From the IMG/VR virus record IMGVR_UViG_3300033991_000115, positions 1 to 38,652 of that record: a stretch of DNA of 38,652 nucleotides. One strand, written 5' to 3'. Below the pieces are notes generated by a model. That model saw only the letters and a program-made list of their open reading frames with translations, did not search any database and was not told the DNA's origin. The DNA is from a virus. The stretch's first letter is position 1, and each line of letters begins with the position of its first letter. The position numbers and the translations under genes were made by a program. Shown here piece after piece: positions 21,840 to 28,611 of this stretch.

Positions 21840-22766
21840 ATGAAACTCTCAGAGGCATTACGGGAGTTTGACCTGTCGCTGGTCGGGAATGCCGCGCCCT
21901 CCACGCGCCGGTGGTATCAGCAACGGCTGGGGGCGTTAGCGGAGTTCCTGGGGGACGTGGGGGTGGAGGAGGTCACGATCACGCGGTTGAGGGAGTGGCG
22001 GGCGGCGCTGGTGGGACGGGAGGCGCGGTGGAGTGAGCATCCGACACGGCCGGAGGTAAAAGGCGGGTTGTCATCCCACACGGTGCGGGGCTACATTCGC
22101 GCAGTGCGGGCGTTCGGGAACTGGCTGGAGAGGGAAGGTATGGTGGTCAGCAGCCCGGCTGCCAGGCTCAGGCTCCCGCCCGTGGGCCAGAATCCTCCGA
22201 AGGCGGTTAGCCCGGACGATGTATTGCGGATGCTAGAGGTCGCCGATGTAAGGGACCGGGCGATTGTGTGCTTCCTGGCCTGCACGGGTTGCAGGGTGGG
22301 CGGGTTATGTGATCTGCGGCTGTCCGACCTGGAGTTGGGGCACGATCCACCACGGGCGATGGTGAGGGAGAAGGGTCGCGGGGGTAAGAAGTCGAGGTTG
22401 GTATTTTGTGGTCCTCAGACGGTAGAAGCGCTATGGGCATGGTTGTCCGTGTGCTCAGATCAGATAGCGGGGGATGAAGATCACGTTTTCCTGGGGCAGC
22501 GCGGGCCGCTGACGGAGGCTGGAGTATACCAGGTACTGCGCCGGTTGGCAAAGAAGGCGGGGATCAGGGGAAGATTTAACCCGCACGCTTTCCGGCATGC
22601 ATTTGCGCGGGGTGCGTTGGAGAACGGGGCGGACCTGGGAACGGTCAGCCAGTTGCTGGGGCATTCCAGCGTCACTGTGACGAATGAGTTCTATGGGCGG
22701 TGGACGCAGGATGAGTTGGGGCGGCGGCATTCGGAGTTTGGCTGGTTTGAGAAGCGGGTGAAGTGA
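21840..22766 (+). CDS. int: tyrosine site-specific integrase
   Basis: This 308-residue recombinase integrates and excises the prophage. An N-terminal SAM-like core-binding domain (about 5-105) is followed by the catalytic domain. The catalytic residues are visible: R152 (CTGCRVGG), K178 (REKGRGGKKS), H249-x-x-R252 (PHAFRHAF), H275 (LLGHSS) and the nucleophile Y285 (NEFYGRW). Translation starts at ATG 21840 behind GAACGGGGG. The attP core lies 75 bp beyond the stop, and the Xis-like gene is on the opposite strand beyond it, the standard arrangement. The TRD-like tail is XerC/D length. Confidence 0.9.
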   Translation: MKLSEALREFDLSLVGNAAPSTRRWYQQRLGALAEFLGDVGVEEVTITRLREWRAALVGREARWSEHPTRPEVKGGLSSHTVRGYIRAVRAFGNWLEREGMVVSSPAARLRLPPVGQNPPKAVSPDDVLRMLEVADVRDRAIVCFLACTGCRVGGLCDLRLSDLELGHDPPRAMVREKGRGGKKSRLVFCGPQTVEALWAWLSVCSDQIAGDEDHVFLGQRGPLTEAGVYQVLRRLAKKAGIRGRFNPHAFRHAFARGALENGADLGTVSQLLGHSSVTVTNEFYGRWTQDELGRRHSEFGWFEKRVK

Positions 22767-22841
22767 GGATTTGTAGTCCCCTGTTCAGTTATGGGTTCCG
22801 AAAAGTTCAGCGGCTGAAATCGAACAAAACTGAGCAAAGGA

Positions 22842-22883
22842 CTCATAAGCCCTTGGTTGGCCGTTCAAATCGGCCCGTCGCCA
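22842..22883 (+). other. attP core: 3' half of a tRNA-Met (CAT) gene
   Basis: The sequence reads as the 3' half of a tRNA: anticodon loop CTCATAA (22842-22848, anticodon CAT), 3' anticodon stem GCCCT, variable loop TGGTT, T stem GGCCG, T loop TTCAAAT, T stem CGGCC, acceptor CGTCGCC and discriminator A (22883). The 5' side does not pair, so it is not a full gene. Phages with tyrosine integrases often integrate at tRNA anticodon loops and restore the 3' half. The host tRNA acceptor stem should begin GGCGACG. Confidence 0.8.
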
Positions 22884-22945
22884 CTGGCCCGTTGTGCCTC
22901 TTCGGTTGGTAAGGTTCGACTTGCTGAAAGGGTACGGCGGGACAA

Positions 22946-22983
22946 ACAGGGCCGCTCAAGGTTAACGGCCGGGGCGGCCCTGT
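22946..22983. promoter_or_regulatory. inverted repeat beyond the attP core
   Basis: ACAGGGCCGC (22946-22955) and GCGGCCCTGT (22974-22983) are perfectly complementary over 10 bp with an 18-base interval. It lies between the attP core and the 3' end of the leftward Xis-like gene. There is no T run on either side, so a protein-binding site (for integrase arm binding or Xis) or a weak two-way terminator are both possible. Confidence 0.5.
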
Positions 22984-22986
22984 TGA

Positions 22987-23181
22987 CTAGACTTGTGTTG
23001 ATATGCGTCGCTTTTCCTCGAAGGCTGTAACATCGTCTTCTGGGATTCGATATGGGCTGGTTTTGCCATCTGGCTGAAGTTTGTAGGCATTAGGGAATCT
23101 GCCCTGTCGGATCCAGGCTTGTACAGCTTGAGGTGTAGCGCCAAGTCGCTCAGCAACCTCTCTAGTCGTATACAGTTTCAT
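22987..23181 (-). CDS. excisionase/MerR-type DNA-binding protein
   Basis: This 64-residue protein starts at ATG 23179-23181 behind AAAGGGG. It is a single winged helix-turn-helix of the excisionase/MerR type: KLYTTREVAERLGATPQAVQ, then AWIRQGRFPNAYKL and a short wing (SPYRIPEDDVTAF). Its location next to attP suggests an excisionase or a regulator of the lysogeny switch. No separate CI-like repressor is evident, so this protein is the best candidate for both. A near-consensus promoter lies immediately upstream. Confidence 0.75.
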   Translation of the reverse strand: MKLYTTREVAERLGATPQAVQAWIRQGRFPNAYKLQPDGKTSPYRIPEDDVTAFEEKRRISTQV

Positions 23182-23222
23182 AGTGATGGCCCCTTTCAAA
23201 GACTTGACAAACTACAAACGTT

Positions 23223-23251
23223 AGTATACTCCTGATTTTCTGCCTTGTCAA
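23223..23251 (-). promoter_or_regulatory. leftward promoter for the Xis-like gene, overlapping rightward signals
   Basis: Reading leftward, TTGACA (complement of 23246-23251), 17 bases, and TATACT (complement of 23223-23228) form a strong promoter for the gene at 23181. The opposite strand also offers TTGACA at 23204-23209 with TATACT at 23225-23230 (15-base spacing, weaker). TTGACAA and TTGTCAA, about 37 bp apart, form an inverted pair around the shared AGTATACT palindrome. This looks like a compact divergent control region. Confidence 0.75.
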
Positions 23252-23297
23252 GCATTTGGTCGGATTTGGGCCACATTTTTAAGGATTGGAGGAAGAA

Positions 23298-23510
23298 ATG
23301 CCTAAGAGTCCCATCGTCGTGAAACGGTACAAGTCAGAAAAGCAGTACCAGCGGGATGCCGTGAAGATGCAGCGGCAAGGGTACGAGGTCGAGCACGTGG
23401 TGAGTGAGCAACCGCGTTCCGGCTGTTTGAGGATCCTCAGCATTGGGCTATTCGCTGCGATTTTCAAGCCTAAGCCAGTGCTGGTGGTGACATACAAATT
23501 GACGGCTTAG
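23298..23510 (+). CDS. small phage protein with basic N-terminus and hydrophobic segment (70 aa)
   Basis: GGAGGAAG precedes ATG 23298. The product is basic at first (VVKRYKSEKQYQRDAVKMQR), then reads GYEVEHVVSEQPRSGCLRIL, and has a hydrophobic stretch (SIGLFAAIFKPKPVLVVTY) that may associate with the membrane. The pattern (KYxSEKxYQxDAxKM..QGYxV) recalls small phage and prophage proteins of unknown role. It sits right after the divergent control region, the usual place for lysogeny or exclusion functions. Confidence 0.55.
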   Translation: MPKSPIVVKRYKSEKQYQRDAVKMQRQGYEVEHVVSEQPRSGCLRILSIGLFAAIFKPKPVLVVTYKLTA

Positions 23511-23579
23511 TGCTCAGATTGATCGCCAAGCCCGGGCTCCTGCCCGTGCGCTCTATTGGCGCGTCTGCGCCCATTCCGA

Positions 23580-23609
23580 CCCACCCCGCGCGAAGCGCGG
23601 AATGGTGGG
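23580..23609 (+). promoter_or_regulatory. hairpin upstream of the moron promoter
   Basis: CCCACC-CCGCGC-GAA-GCGCGG-AAT-GGTGGG (23580-23609) forms a two-part stem with a 3-base loop and a small bulge. It follows the stop of the gene ending at 23510 by 70 bases and lies just before the promoter at 23622. Without a T run it is a weak terminator candidate. It may serve to insulate the next promoter from upstream transcription. Confidence 0.45.
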
Positions 23610-23621
23610 ACTGCAAGGCTA

Positions 23622-23650
23622 TTGACAGTTTTCGAGTTTGAGACTATACT
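23622..23650 (+). promoter_or_regulatory. strong rightward sigma70-type promoter
   Basis: TTGACA (23622-23627), exactly 17 bases, then TATACT (23645-23650) form one of the best promoters in the genome. It drives the gene at 23677, whose start is only about 20 bases after the likely transcription start. A strong terminator follows that gene at 23913-23957, so this unit is self-contained unless the terminator is read through into the late operon. Confidence 0.8.
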
Positions 23651-23676
23651 ATCCTGTATACACAGTCGGAGTTATT

Positions 23677-23880
23677 ATGACAACGACAGTGGAAGTTGTA
23701 GACGGGAATCGTACATATATGTTCAGGGGGCGTTTGGCTGCAATGGTACGGTGGTTGGCGGCCAATGCGAAGCGAGTATCAGAGCCGCAAAAAATCCAAT
23801 TGGCTTTTGATTGTGCCGGGTCGAGTGTGAGCGCTGAGTTGAAGGAGCGCGAGCAAGTAGACCCGGCATTTTCGTCATAA
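23677..23880 (+). CDS. moron-like small protein (67 aa)
   Basis: ATG 23677 has GGAG upstream. The product starts MTTTVEVVDGNRTYMFRGRL, followed by AAMVRWLAANAKRVSEPQKI. It is small and probably folded as beta strands plus a helix. It has its own promoter and terminator, the typical form of a moron, a gene expressed in the lysogen independently of the lytic operons. Such genes often alter host fitness or exclude other phages, but no function can be read from this sequence. Alternatively, it may be the leader gene for late transcription. Confidence 0.55.
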   Translation: MTTTVEVVDGNRTYMFRGRLAAMVRWLAANAKRVSEPQKIQLAFDCAGSSVSAELKEREQVDPAFSS

Positions 23881-23912
23881 TAGGCCCGGTTGGGCCAAGG
23901 CGTTAGCGCAAG

Positions 23913-23957
23913 AAGCGCGCCATCTCTCATTGGGGGAGATTGGTGCGCTTTTTATTT
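23913..23957 (+). terminator. intrinsic terminator after the moron-like gene
   Basis: AAGCGCGCCATCTC (23913-23926) pairs with GAGATTGGTGCGCTT (23936-23950), with one bulged T and one G-T pair, and is followed by TTTTTATTTT. It lies between the moron-like gene and the first lysis gene at 23990. It either ends the moron transcript or serves as the point of antitermination for late transcription. Confidence 0.8.
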
Positions 23958-23989
23958 TATCTCATTCAGGAACAGAAAGGAGCAGTAAG

Positions 23990-24469
23990 ATGAAACGGTT
24001 CAAGGCAGTATTGATGCTGATCGCGATCGTGGCGCTGATCCTGGCAGGATGCGAGGGGCCAGAGCCTACGGTATCGCCCATCGCCACGCCCCAACTGACG
24101 GTGGTGATCATGGGGCAGGCACCAGCACAGGAGGAGCCGCTGAGTGCGGAGATCGTGGCGGCGGTGGTCGCGGCGGTGATCTCGATCCTGCTCGAGGTAG
24201 TGCCCGGATTGGCAGCGGTATGGGGCAAAGTGGATCCGACATACAAGCGGCTGACGTGGCTGATCGGGTGTTTGCTGGTGCCGATGGTTGTGTTGGGTGC
24301 TGGCTGTATCGGATTGGCCCTCGGCGTGGTCGCACCGGCGTGCGATAAACAAGGTATCATCATGGCGCTGAAGATTGCCTTCGTTGCCTACTTCGCGGGC
24401 CAAGCGACATTCGCGGTGCTCGGGCGGGCGATTCGCAGACGGAAACGGGATCGCTCATTCAGGCGGTAA
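23990..24469 (+). CDS. lipoprotein-like membrane protein, putative lysis (holin-type) protein
   Basis: ATG 23990 follows AAAGGAGC. The N-terminus is a lipoprotein signal peptide (MKRFKAVLMLIAIVALILAGC, with lipobox LAGC and C21). A spacer with Pro/Thr/Ala follows. Three hydrophobic segments come next (about residues 55-78, 93-118 and 124-142) and a basic C-terminus (RAIRRRKRDRSFRR). This is the first gene of the cassette with the M23 peptidase, so a holin is the best guess. A lipid-modified N-terminus is unusual for holins, and a spanin-like role remains possible. Confidence 0.55.
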   Translation: MKRFKAVLMLIAIVALILAGCEGPEPTVSPIATPQLTVVIMGQAPAQEEPLSAEIVAAVVAAVISILLEVVPGLAAVWGKVDPTYKRLTWLIGCLLVPMVVLGAGCIGLALGVVAPACDKQGIIMALKIAFVAYFAGQATFAVLGRAIRRRKRDRSFRR

Positions 24470-24760
24470 ATGCCTGCTACACAATCCAAGAATCATAGTC
24501 CGACAATCCGGCTCCTTGGGTCGCAGGTCGCAACGGCGCTCAGCGCCTGCGGGGAACTGCGGGCTGATCTGCGGTCGCTCGATGATGAGGTCGAGCAGGT
24601 TCGGCTTTCATTGGCTAAAATGCCGGCCAGCACTGAGGAGTATCAGGCGCTGCAGGTGGAAGTCGCCAGGCTGAAGGAGCGGATGTCTATCATCGTTGGA
24701 ATCCTGGCGGTGTTGCAGATCATTGGGACGGCGATTGCGGCGTATCTGGCCGGGAGGTGA
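24470..24760 (+). CDS. coiled-coil membrane protein, XhlA-like
   Basis: Its ATG 24470 directly follows the previous stop (TAA). Residues about 30-75 form a coiled coil (LRADLRSLDDEVEQVRLSLA, then EEYQALQVEVARLKERM). A C-terminal membrane span follows (IIVGILAVLQIIGTAIAAYL). The order coiled coil then transmembrane tail is that of XhlA-type proteins found with holins and endolysins. It probably assists membrane permeabilisation. The family match is from layout, not residues. Confidence 0.6.
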   Translation: MPATQSKNHSPTIRLLGSQVATALSACGELRADLRSLDDEVEQVRLSLAKMPASTEEYQALQVEVARLKERMSIIVGILAVLQIIGTAIAAYLAGR

Positions 24761-24762
24761 GC

Positions 24763-24969
24763 ATGGATAAGCAGGAATCGGAGAGGTCAGCGCAGTTGGC
24801 ATTCATCACGGCTACGAAGGCAGTGACCGCGCTGACATATCAGTTGGAGTTGGTCACAGATCTGCTGAAGCGGCTCTACCAAAAGCTGGCTGCCGCGGCT
24901 ACCAAACTGGAGATCGCGGTAGATCTCTCGATGGAGGAGGATGAGGACGATGGGGAATCTGCCGGATGA
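24763..24969 (+). CDS. small helical protein of the lysis cassette (68 aa)
   Basis: GGGAGGTG precedes ATG 24763; GTG 24757 is an alternative that overlaps the previous stop. The product is helical (QLAFITATKAVTALTYQLEL, VTDLLKRLYQKLAAAATKLE) with a very acidic end (MEEDEDDGESAG). There is no membrane span or signal. Position between the XhlA-like and peptidase genes suggests a lysis-timing or structural role. The stop overlaps the endolysin start. Confidence 0.5.
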   Translation: MDKQESERSAQLAFITATKAVTALTYQLELVTDLLKRLYQKLAAAATKLEIAVDLSMEEDEDDGESAG

Positions 24970-25579
24970 AGTGCGGTGGGCGGTCGAGCAGATTTGCATT
25001 ATCGCAGAGCGGCTGGCGCGGGCGCTGGAGGAAGAGCCGGAAATCCTGTGGGCCTATCCGGTAGGGACTCTTGAGCATCCGCCCGAGGATTTCTATGCTG
25101 CATGTGTTCACGACCCGACAGGGAAAGCGAACAAGGGCTATGGCCATACGGGTGTGGATCTCAATCTGGACAGATCGCCCTGGGGGGATGTGGATCGCGG
25201 GATGCCTGTGTACACAGTCGCGCCTGGCACTGTGCGGGCTGCCAGTTACTCTTCCTCTTATCTTGGAAGCATCATCATCGAAAGCCAATACAATGCGCAG
25301 CCGCTCTTCTGGCGGTACTGGCACCTCGCGGATGATACGGTATTTCGCTCGATCGTGATGGGCCAAATGATGGCGGCTGGGCAGCAGGTTGGCGCGATCG
25401 GAAACTATACCCTGGGAGAAGGCGGAGATCACTGTCACGTGGACTGCGCCCTTGATTTGTTTGGGGCGCATTGGTGGTTCACGCGGCATCCTGAGATCAG
25501 GTGGATTGATCCTGTTCCCACTTGGCTGCAGAATCTCGATCCGGTGCGGGTAGCCGCGATGCTGAGGCGGGGAGATTAG
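24950..25579 (+). CDS. M23-family metallopeptidase endolysin
   Basis: I choose ATG 24950 (GGAGGAGG upstream) over ATG 24941. The 209-residue product has the zinc-peptidase pattern of M23/lysostaphin-like enzymes: H66-x3-D70 (GYGHTGVDL), a mid-chain H125 (YWHLADD), and H151-x-H153 (DHCHVDC). Metal ligands should be H66, D70 and H153. The enzyme cuts peptide crossbridges in peptidoglycan. It lacks a signal peptide and a cell wall-binding domain, so release by the neighbouring membrane proteins is expected. It is the last of the four lysis genes. Confidence 0.8.
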   Translation: MGNLPDEVRWAVEQICIIAERLARALEEEPEILWAYPVGTLEHPPEDFYAACVHDPTGKANKGYGHTGVDLNLDRSPWGDVDRGMPVYTVAPGTVRAASYSSSYLGSIIIESQYNAQPLFWRYWHLADDTVFRSIVMGQMMAAGQQVGAIGNYTLGEGGDHCHVDCALDLFGAHWWFTRHPEIRWIDPVPTWLQNLDPVRVAAMLRRGD

Positions 25580-25580
25580 C

Positions 25581-25958
25581 ATGCCTCGGCTAGCAGCCCG
25601 TCCCTGTGCGCATCGCGGGTGTCCGGCATTGGTGCGCGGGCGGGGGAAGCGATTTTGCGCAGAGCACCAGAGCGAGGAATGGAAACGGCAGGATGCGGGA
25701 CGGGGCAGTGCAACAGCGCGGGGGTATGATGCGCAATGGCGCGACATACGTGATAGATTCCTGGCAGATCACCCCCAGTGCGCATGCGGCGCGCAAGCGA
25801 CCATCGCTCACCATATCGTGCGGCGGCGCGATGGCGGCAGCGACGATGAAAGCAATTTGATCGCGCTATGTTCATCTTGTCATTCGAGGCGGCACGCGGT
25901 ACAGGGTGAGAGTTTCGGTCATGGCGATGAGAAGCGCAATTTTGCCAGAATTGGGTAA
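25581..25958 (+). CDS. HNH endonuclease (packaging-associated)
   Basis: The product is 125 residues from ATG 25581. The N-terminus has a Cys/His zinc-like segment (C9, C14, C26, H29). The C-terminal half has the HNH motif: H77-H78 (IAHHIVRRRDGG), N92 (SNLIALC), C97-x2-C100, and H101...H105 (HSRRH). In HK97-type cos phages a small HNH protein encoded next to terminase is needed for genome end cleavage. It lies immediately before terminase small subunit, with a possible cos region between them. Confidence 0.85.
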   Translation: MPRLAARPCAHRGCPALVRGRGKRFCAEHQSEEWKRQDAGRGSATARGYDAQWRDIRDRFLADHPQCACGAQATIAHHIVRRRDGGSDDESNLIALCSSCHSRRHAVQGESFGHGDEKRNFARIG

Positions 25959-25980
25959 GGAGGTCGTAATCTCTACGCAT

Positions 25981-26046
25981 ATTTCGCGGCAAGACCGCGC
26001 GGCTAACCCAACGGAAATATCCGCGAAATTGGATAGGGGGGGGGGG
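25981..26046. other. candidate packaging (cos) region with dyad and poly-G tract
   Basis: A 9-bp inverted repeat (ATTTCGCGG at 25981-25989, CCGCGAAAT at 26021-26029) lies in the 87-base gap between the HNH gene and the small terminase gene. It is followed by eleven consecutive G (26036-26046). cos sites in HK97-like phages usually lie beside the small terminase gene. Neither the cut position nor the overhang can be read from sequence. Confidence 0.4.
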
Positions 26047-26543
26047 TGCAGGGTAGGAAGCCTAAACCGATACCTGTAAAGATGCTCGCTGGCAACCCCG
26101 GTCACCGACCGGTGAATCCAGCTGAGCCCCACTTCAGGATTCCACACCGCATACCCAGCCCGCCCACATTCCTGGAAGAATCTGCCGCAGAAGTTTGGCG
26201 TGACCTCGGCAGGCTCTTGCTCAATGCGGGGCTGTTCACGGTGGTGGATCGGTATGCGCTGGCAATGTTCTGCGTGGCGGCGGGGAGGTGGATTGAGGCG
26301 GAGCGCACCATGATGCACTCAGGCGGGCCAATCCTGGAGAGCGAGAATGGCGGGCTGTACCAAAATCCGTGGCTCCACGTGGCGAACAGGGCCTGGGGAC
26401 AGATGCGGCAGATGCTCAGTGAGTTCGGCCTCACGCCGGCGGAGCGTTCACGGCTGAAAGTGGCTACGGAGGCGGGGGAGCCGAGCCTCGCTGAGATGCT
26501 GTTCCAGATGAGCGTACCGGATGAGCGCGATGAGCGCGATTGA
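26046..26543 (+). CDS. terS: terminase small subunit (P27 family)
   Basis: This 165-residue protein recognises the packaging site. The start is GTG 26046, whose first base is the last of an 11-G run; the purine-rich upstream serves as ribosome binding site. The P27-type N-terminus (MQGRKPKPIPVKMLAGNPGHRP) is followed by PPTFLEESAAEVWRDLGRLL. A helix follows (DRYALAMFCVAAGRWIEAE) and a C-terminal region LTPAERSRLKVA. The order HNH, terS, terL is that of HK97-type phages. The 3' end overlaps terL by 23 bp. Confidence 0.85.
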   Translation: MQGRKPKPIPVKMLAGNPGHRPVNPAEPHFRIPHRIPSPPTFLEESAAEVWRDLGRLLLNAGLFTVVDRYALAMFCVAAGRWIEAERTMMHSGGPILESENGGLYQNPWLHVANRAWGQMRQMLSEFGLTPAERSRLKVATEAGEPSLAEMLFQMSVPDERDERD

Positions 26544-28209
26544 GTTCACGGGCCGACAGTACATTGACAATGTGATGAACGGGAAAGTCGCGGCGTGCCG
26601 GTGGGTGCGGCTGGCATGCGAACGGCACCTGCGCGATCTGGAATCGGGATCCGAGCGCGGATTGAGATTTGATGAACAGGCGGCGCGCCAAGCGATTGTG
26701 TTTTTCTCGCTGTTGAAACATTCCAAGGGCGAATGGGCTGGCCGGCCGCTTCACTTGGAACCGTGGCAGCAGTTCGTGATCGCGTCGCTGTTCGGGTGGC
26801 GCCGGGCGGATGGTACGCGGCGGTTCCGGACGTCATACCTGGAGTGTGGGAGGAAGAACGGGAAGACGACGATGGCGGCCGGCCTCGGGCTGTATTTGAT
26901 GCTGGCGGATGGGGAGCCGGGCGCGGAGGTCTATAGCGTAGCTACGAAACGGGACCAGGCGCGGCTATCACATGCCGAAGCCACACGGATGGCGAAGGCG
27001 TCACCACCGATACGCCGTGAGGTCAACATTGTCCGGGACAACATTCACATCATGGATACGGCGTCGAAGTTTGAGCCGCTTGGGGCAGATGCCGACACGA
27101 TGGACGGGCTGAACGTGCACGGGGCGCTGGTGGATGAGGTGCACGCCCACAAGACACGCGAGGTGTGGGATACCATCGAAACGGCAACGGGCAGCCGGCG
27201 GCAACCGCTGATATTCGCCATCACGACGGCGGGCTATGACCGGGAGACGCTATGCTGGCAGCAGCATGAGTACACGCAGAAGGTGCTCGATAGGGTCATT
27301 GAGGATGATTCATGGTTTGCGATCATCTATACTCTTGACGATGGGGATGATTGGGAGGATGAAGCAACCTGGATCAAGGCCAATCCCAATCTGGGGATCA
27401 GCAAGAAGTGGGACGACATGCGGCGGAAGGCGGCGCGGGCCAGGGAGATGCCCAGCGCGCTCAATGCGTTCCAGCGGCTCGAGCTGAGTATGTGGACACA
27501 GGCGGAGACGAAGTGGATCAGCCTGGAGCACTGGAATGCCTGCGGGCAGGCGGTGGATGCGGGGGGGCTGCGGGGACGAACGTGTTACGGCGGCCTCGAC
27601 CTGTCCAGTAATGTGGACGTGTCGGCGTTTCTGCTGGTGTTTCCTCCCCAGGCAGACGGGGAAGGGTACCAAGTGATCACGCGATTCTGGATCCCGGAGG
27701 AGGCGATGATCGAGCGCAGTCACCGGGACCGGGTGCCGTATGATGTTTGGGTGCGGCAGGGGTTCATCACCGCGACGCCGGGTAACGTGATTGATTACGC
27801 TTGGATCCTGCACCAGGTGGATGAGGATGCGCAGGCATACGATATCCGTGAGGTGGCGTTCGACCGGTGGGGGGCGACGAAGATCGCAACGGAGTTGATG
27901 GAGCGCGGCGGGGAGGATTGGCTGGTACAATTCGGGCAGGGGTTCGTGAGCATGAACCCGCCCATGCGCGAGTTGGAACGGCTGATCCTGGAACATAAAC
28001 TGGCGCATGGGAACAATCCGGTGCTGACCTGGATGGCGAATAACCTGGTGGTGCGGACCGACCCGGCAGGCAACCTGAAGCCGGACAAGGAAAAGAGCAC
28101 GGAGAAGATTGACGGAATGGTGGCGTTGGTGATGGCGCTGGATCGGGCGCTGAGGCATGAGCCGCTGAAGCGGAGCGTATACGAGGAACGGGGCCTGGAG
28201 GTGGCGTGA
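26521..28209 (+). CDS. terL: terminase large subunit
   Basis: This 562-residue motor packages DNA into proheads. The ATPase half has Walker A (GRKNGKTT, residues 110-117) and Walker B (GALVDEVHAH, residues 201-210, with D205/E206). A coupling motif (ITTAGYD) lies near 234. The nuclease half opens with YGGLDLSSNVD (D360) and contains DRWGATKIATEL further on. It ends with EKIDGMVALVMALD, with the typical final Asp. All expected parts for an HK97/phi105-type terminase are present. The start at ATG 26521 lies within terS. Confidence 0.95.
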   Translation: MSAMSAIEFTGRQYIDNVMNGKVAACRWVRLACERHLRDLESGSERGLRFDEQAARQAIVFFSLLKHSKGEWAGRPLHLEPWQQFVIASLFGWRRADGTRRFRTSYLECGRKNGKTTMAAGLGLYLMLADGEPGAEVYSVATKRDQARLSHAEATRMAKASPPIRREVNIVRDNIHIMDTASKFEPLGADADTMDGLNVHGALVDEVHAHKTREVWDTIETATGSRRQPLIFAITTAGYDRETLCWQQHEYTQKVLDRVIEDDSWFAIIYTLDDGDDWEDEATWIKANPNLGISKKWDDMRRKAARAREMPSALNAFQRLELSMWTQAETKWISLEHWNACGQAVDAGGLRGRTCYGGLDLSSNVDVSAFLLVFPPQADGEGYQVITRFWIPEEAMIERSHRDRVPYDVWVRQGFITATPGNVIDYAWILHQVDEDAQAYDIREVAFDRWGATKIATELMERGGEDWLVQFGQGFVSMNPPMRELERLILEHKLAHGNNPVLTWMANNLVVRTDPAGNLKPDKEKSTEKIDGMVALVMALDRALRHEPLKRSVYEERGLEVA

Positions 28210-28367
28210 TGGATGAGCAACAGAAGTTGAAAAAGATCGCTGACCTGTTGAGGGTGGTGGTCCGCAAGCGGGCACAGGCCAAGCGGACGCGGGGCTCGGT
28301 CCGCGCTGCGAAACTGCGGGCTGAGGCGGCAGAACTGGAACTTAAGGTAGCAAAACTCAGGAGGTAA
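28209..28367 (+). CDS. small helical protein between terminase and head genes (52 aa)
   Basis: The start ATG 28209 overlaps the terL stop by one base (TGATG). The 52-residue product is a highly charged coiled helix (MDEQQKLKKIADLLRVVV, RKRAQAKRTRG, AKLRAEAAELELKVAKLRR). The last codons (AGGAGG) also form the ribosome binding site for the next gene at 28369. Tight coupling supports it as real. Function is unknown. Confidence 0.65.
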   Translation: MDEQQKLKKIADLLRVVVRKRAQAKRTRGSVRAAKLRAEAAELELKVAKLRR

Positions 28368-28368
28368 C

Positions 28369-28611
28369 ATGGTCATCAAATTGGGCGAGAAGGTCACGGA
28401 TTCGATCAGCGGATTCTCTGGTATTGCGACTGCGCGGACTGAATATCTGTTCGGGTGTGTGCGCGTGCTGGTTGAGCCTACCGCCCTAGTGGACGGGAAA
28501 CTCGCGGAAGGCGAATGGTTCGATGAGCAGCGTCTGGCGATGGATAGCGATGCGCAGACCGGTGGGCCGCAAGCAGCGCCGATTGCGCGGAGAGATGCTC
28601 CGAAGCGATGA
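28369..28611 (+). CDS. conserved small phage protein (ISGFxG type)
   Basis: The protein has 80 residues from ATG 28369 behind AGGAGG. The pattern KLGEKVTDSISGFSGIATAR, then TEYLFGCVRVLVEP, and EWFDEQRL is a widely distributed small phage protein. It is probably one small beta barrel. The role is not established; its position before the portal gene suggests a structural or assembly function. Its end overlaps the next start by 4 bp. Confidence 0.7.
   Translation: MVIKLGEKVTDSISGFSGIATARTEYLFGCVRVLVEPTALVDGKLAEGEWFDEQRLAMDSDAQTGGPQAAPIARRDAPKR

Noticed and set aside
22842-22883. Complete tRNA gene
   Set aside because: Only the 3' half is present; sequence upstream does not form D arm or acceptor 5' strand. 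It is an attachment core.
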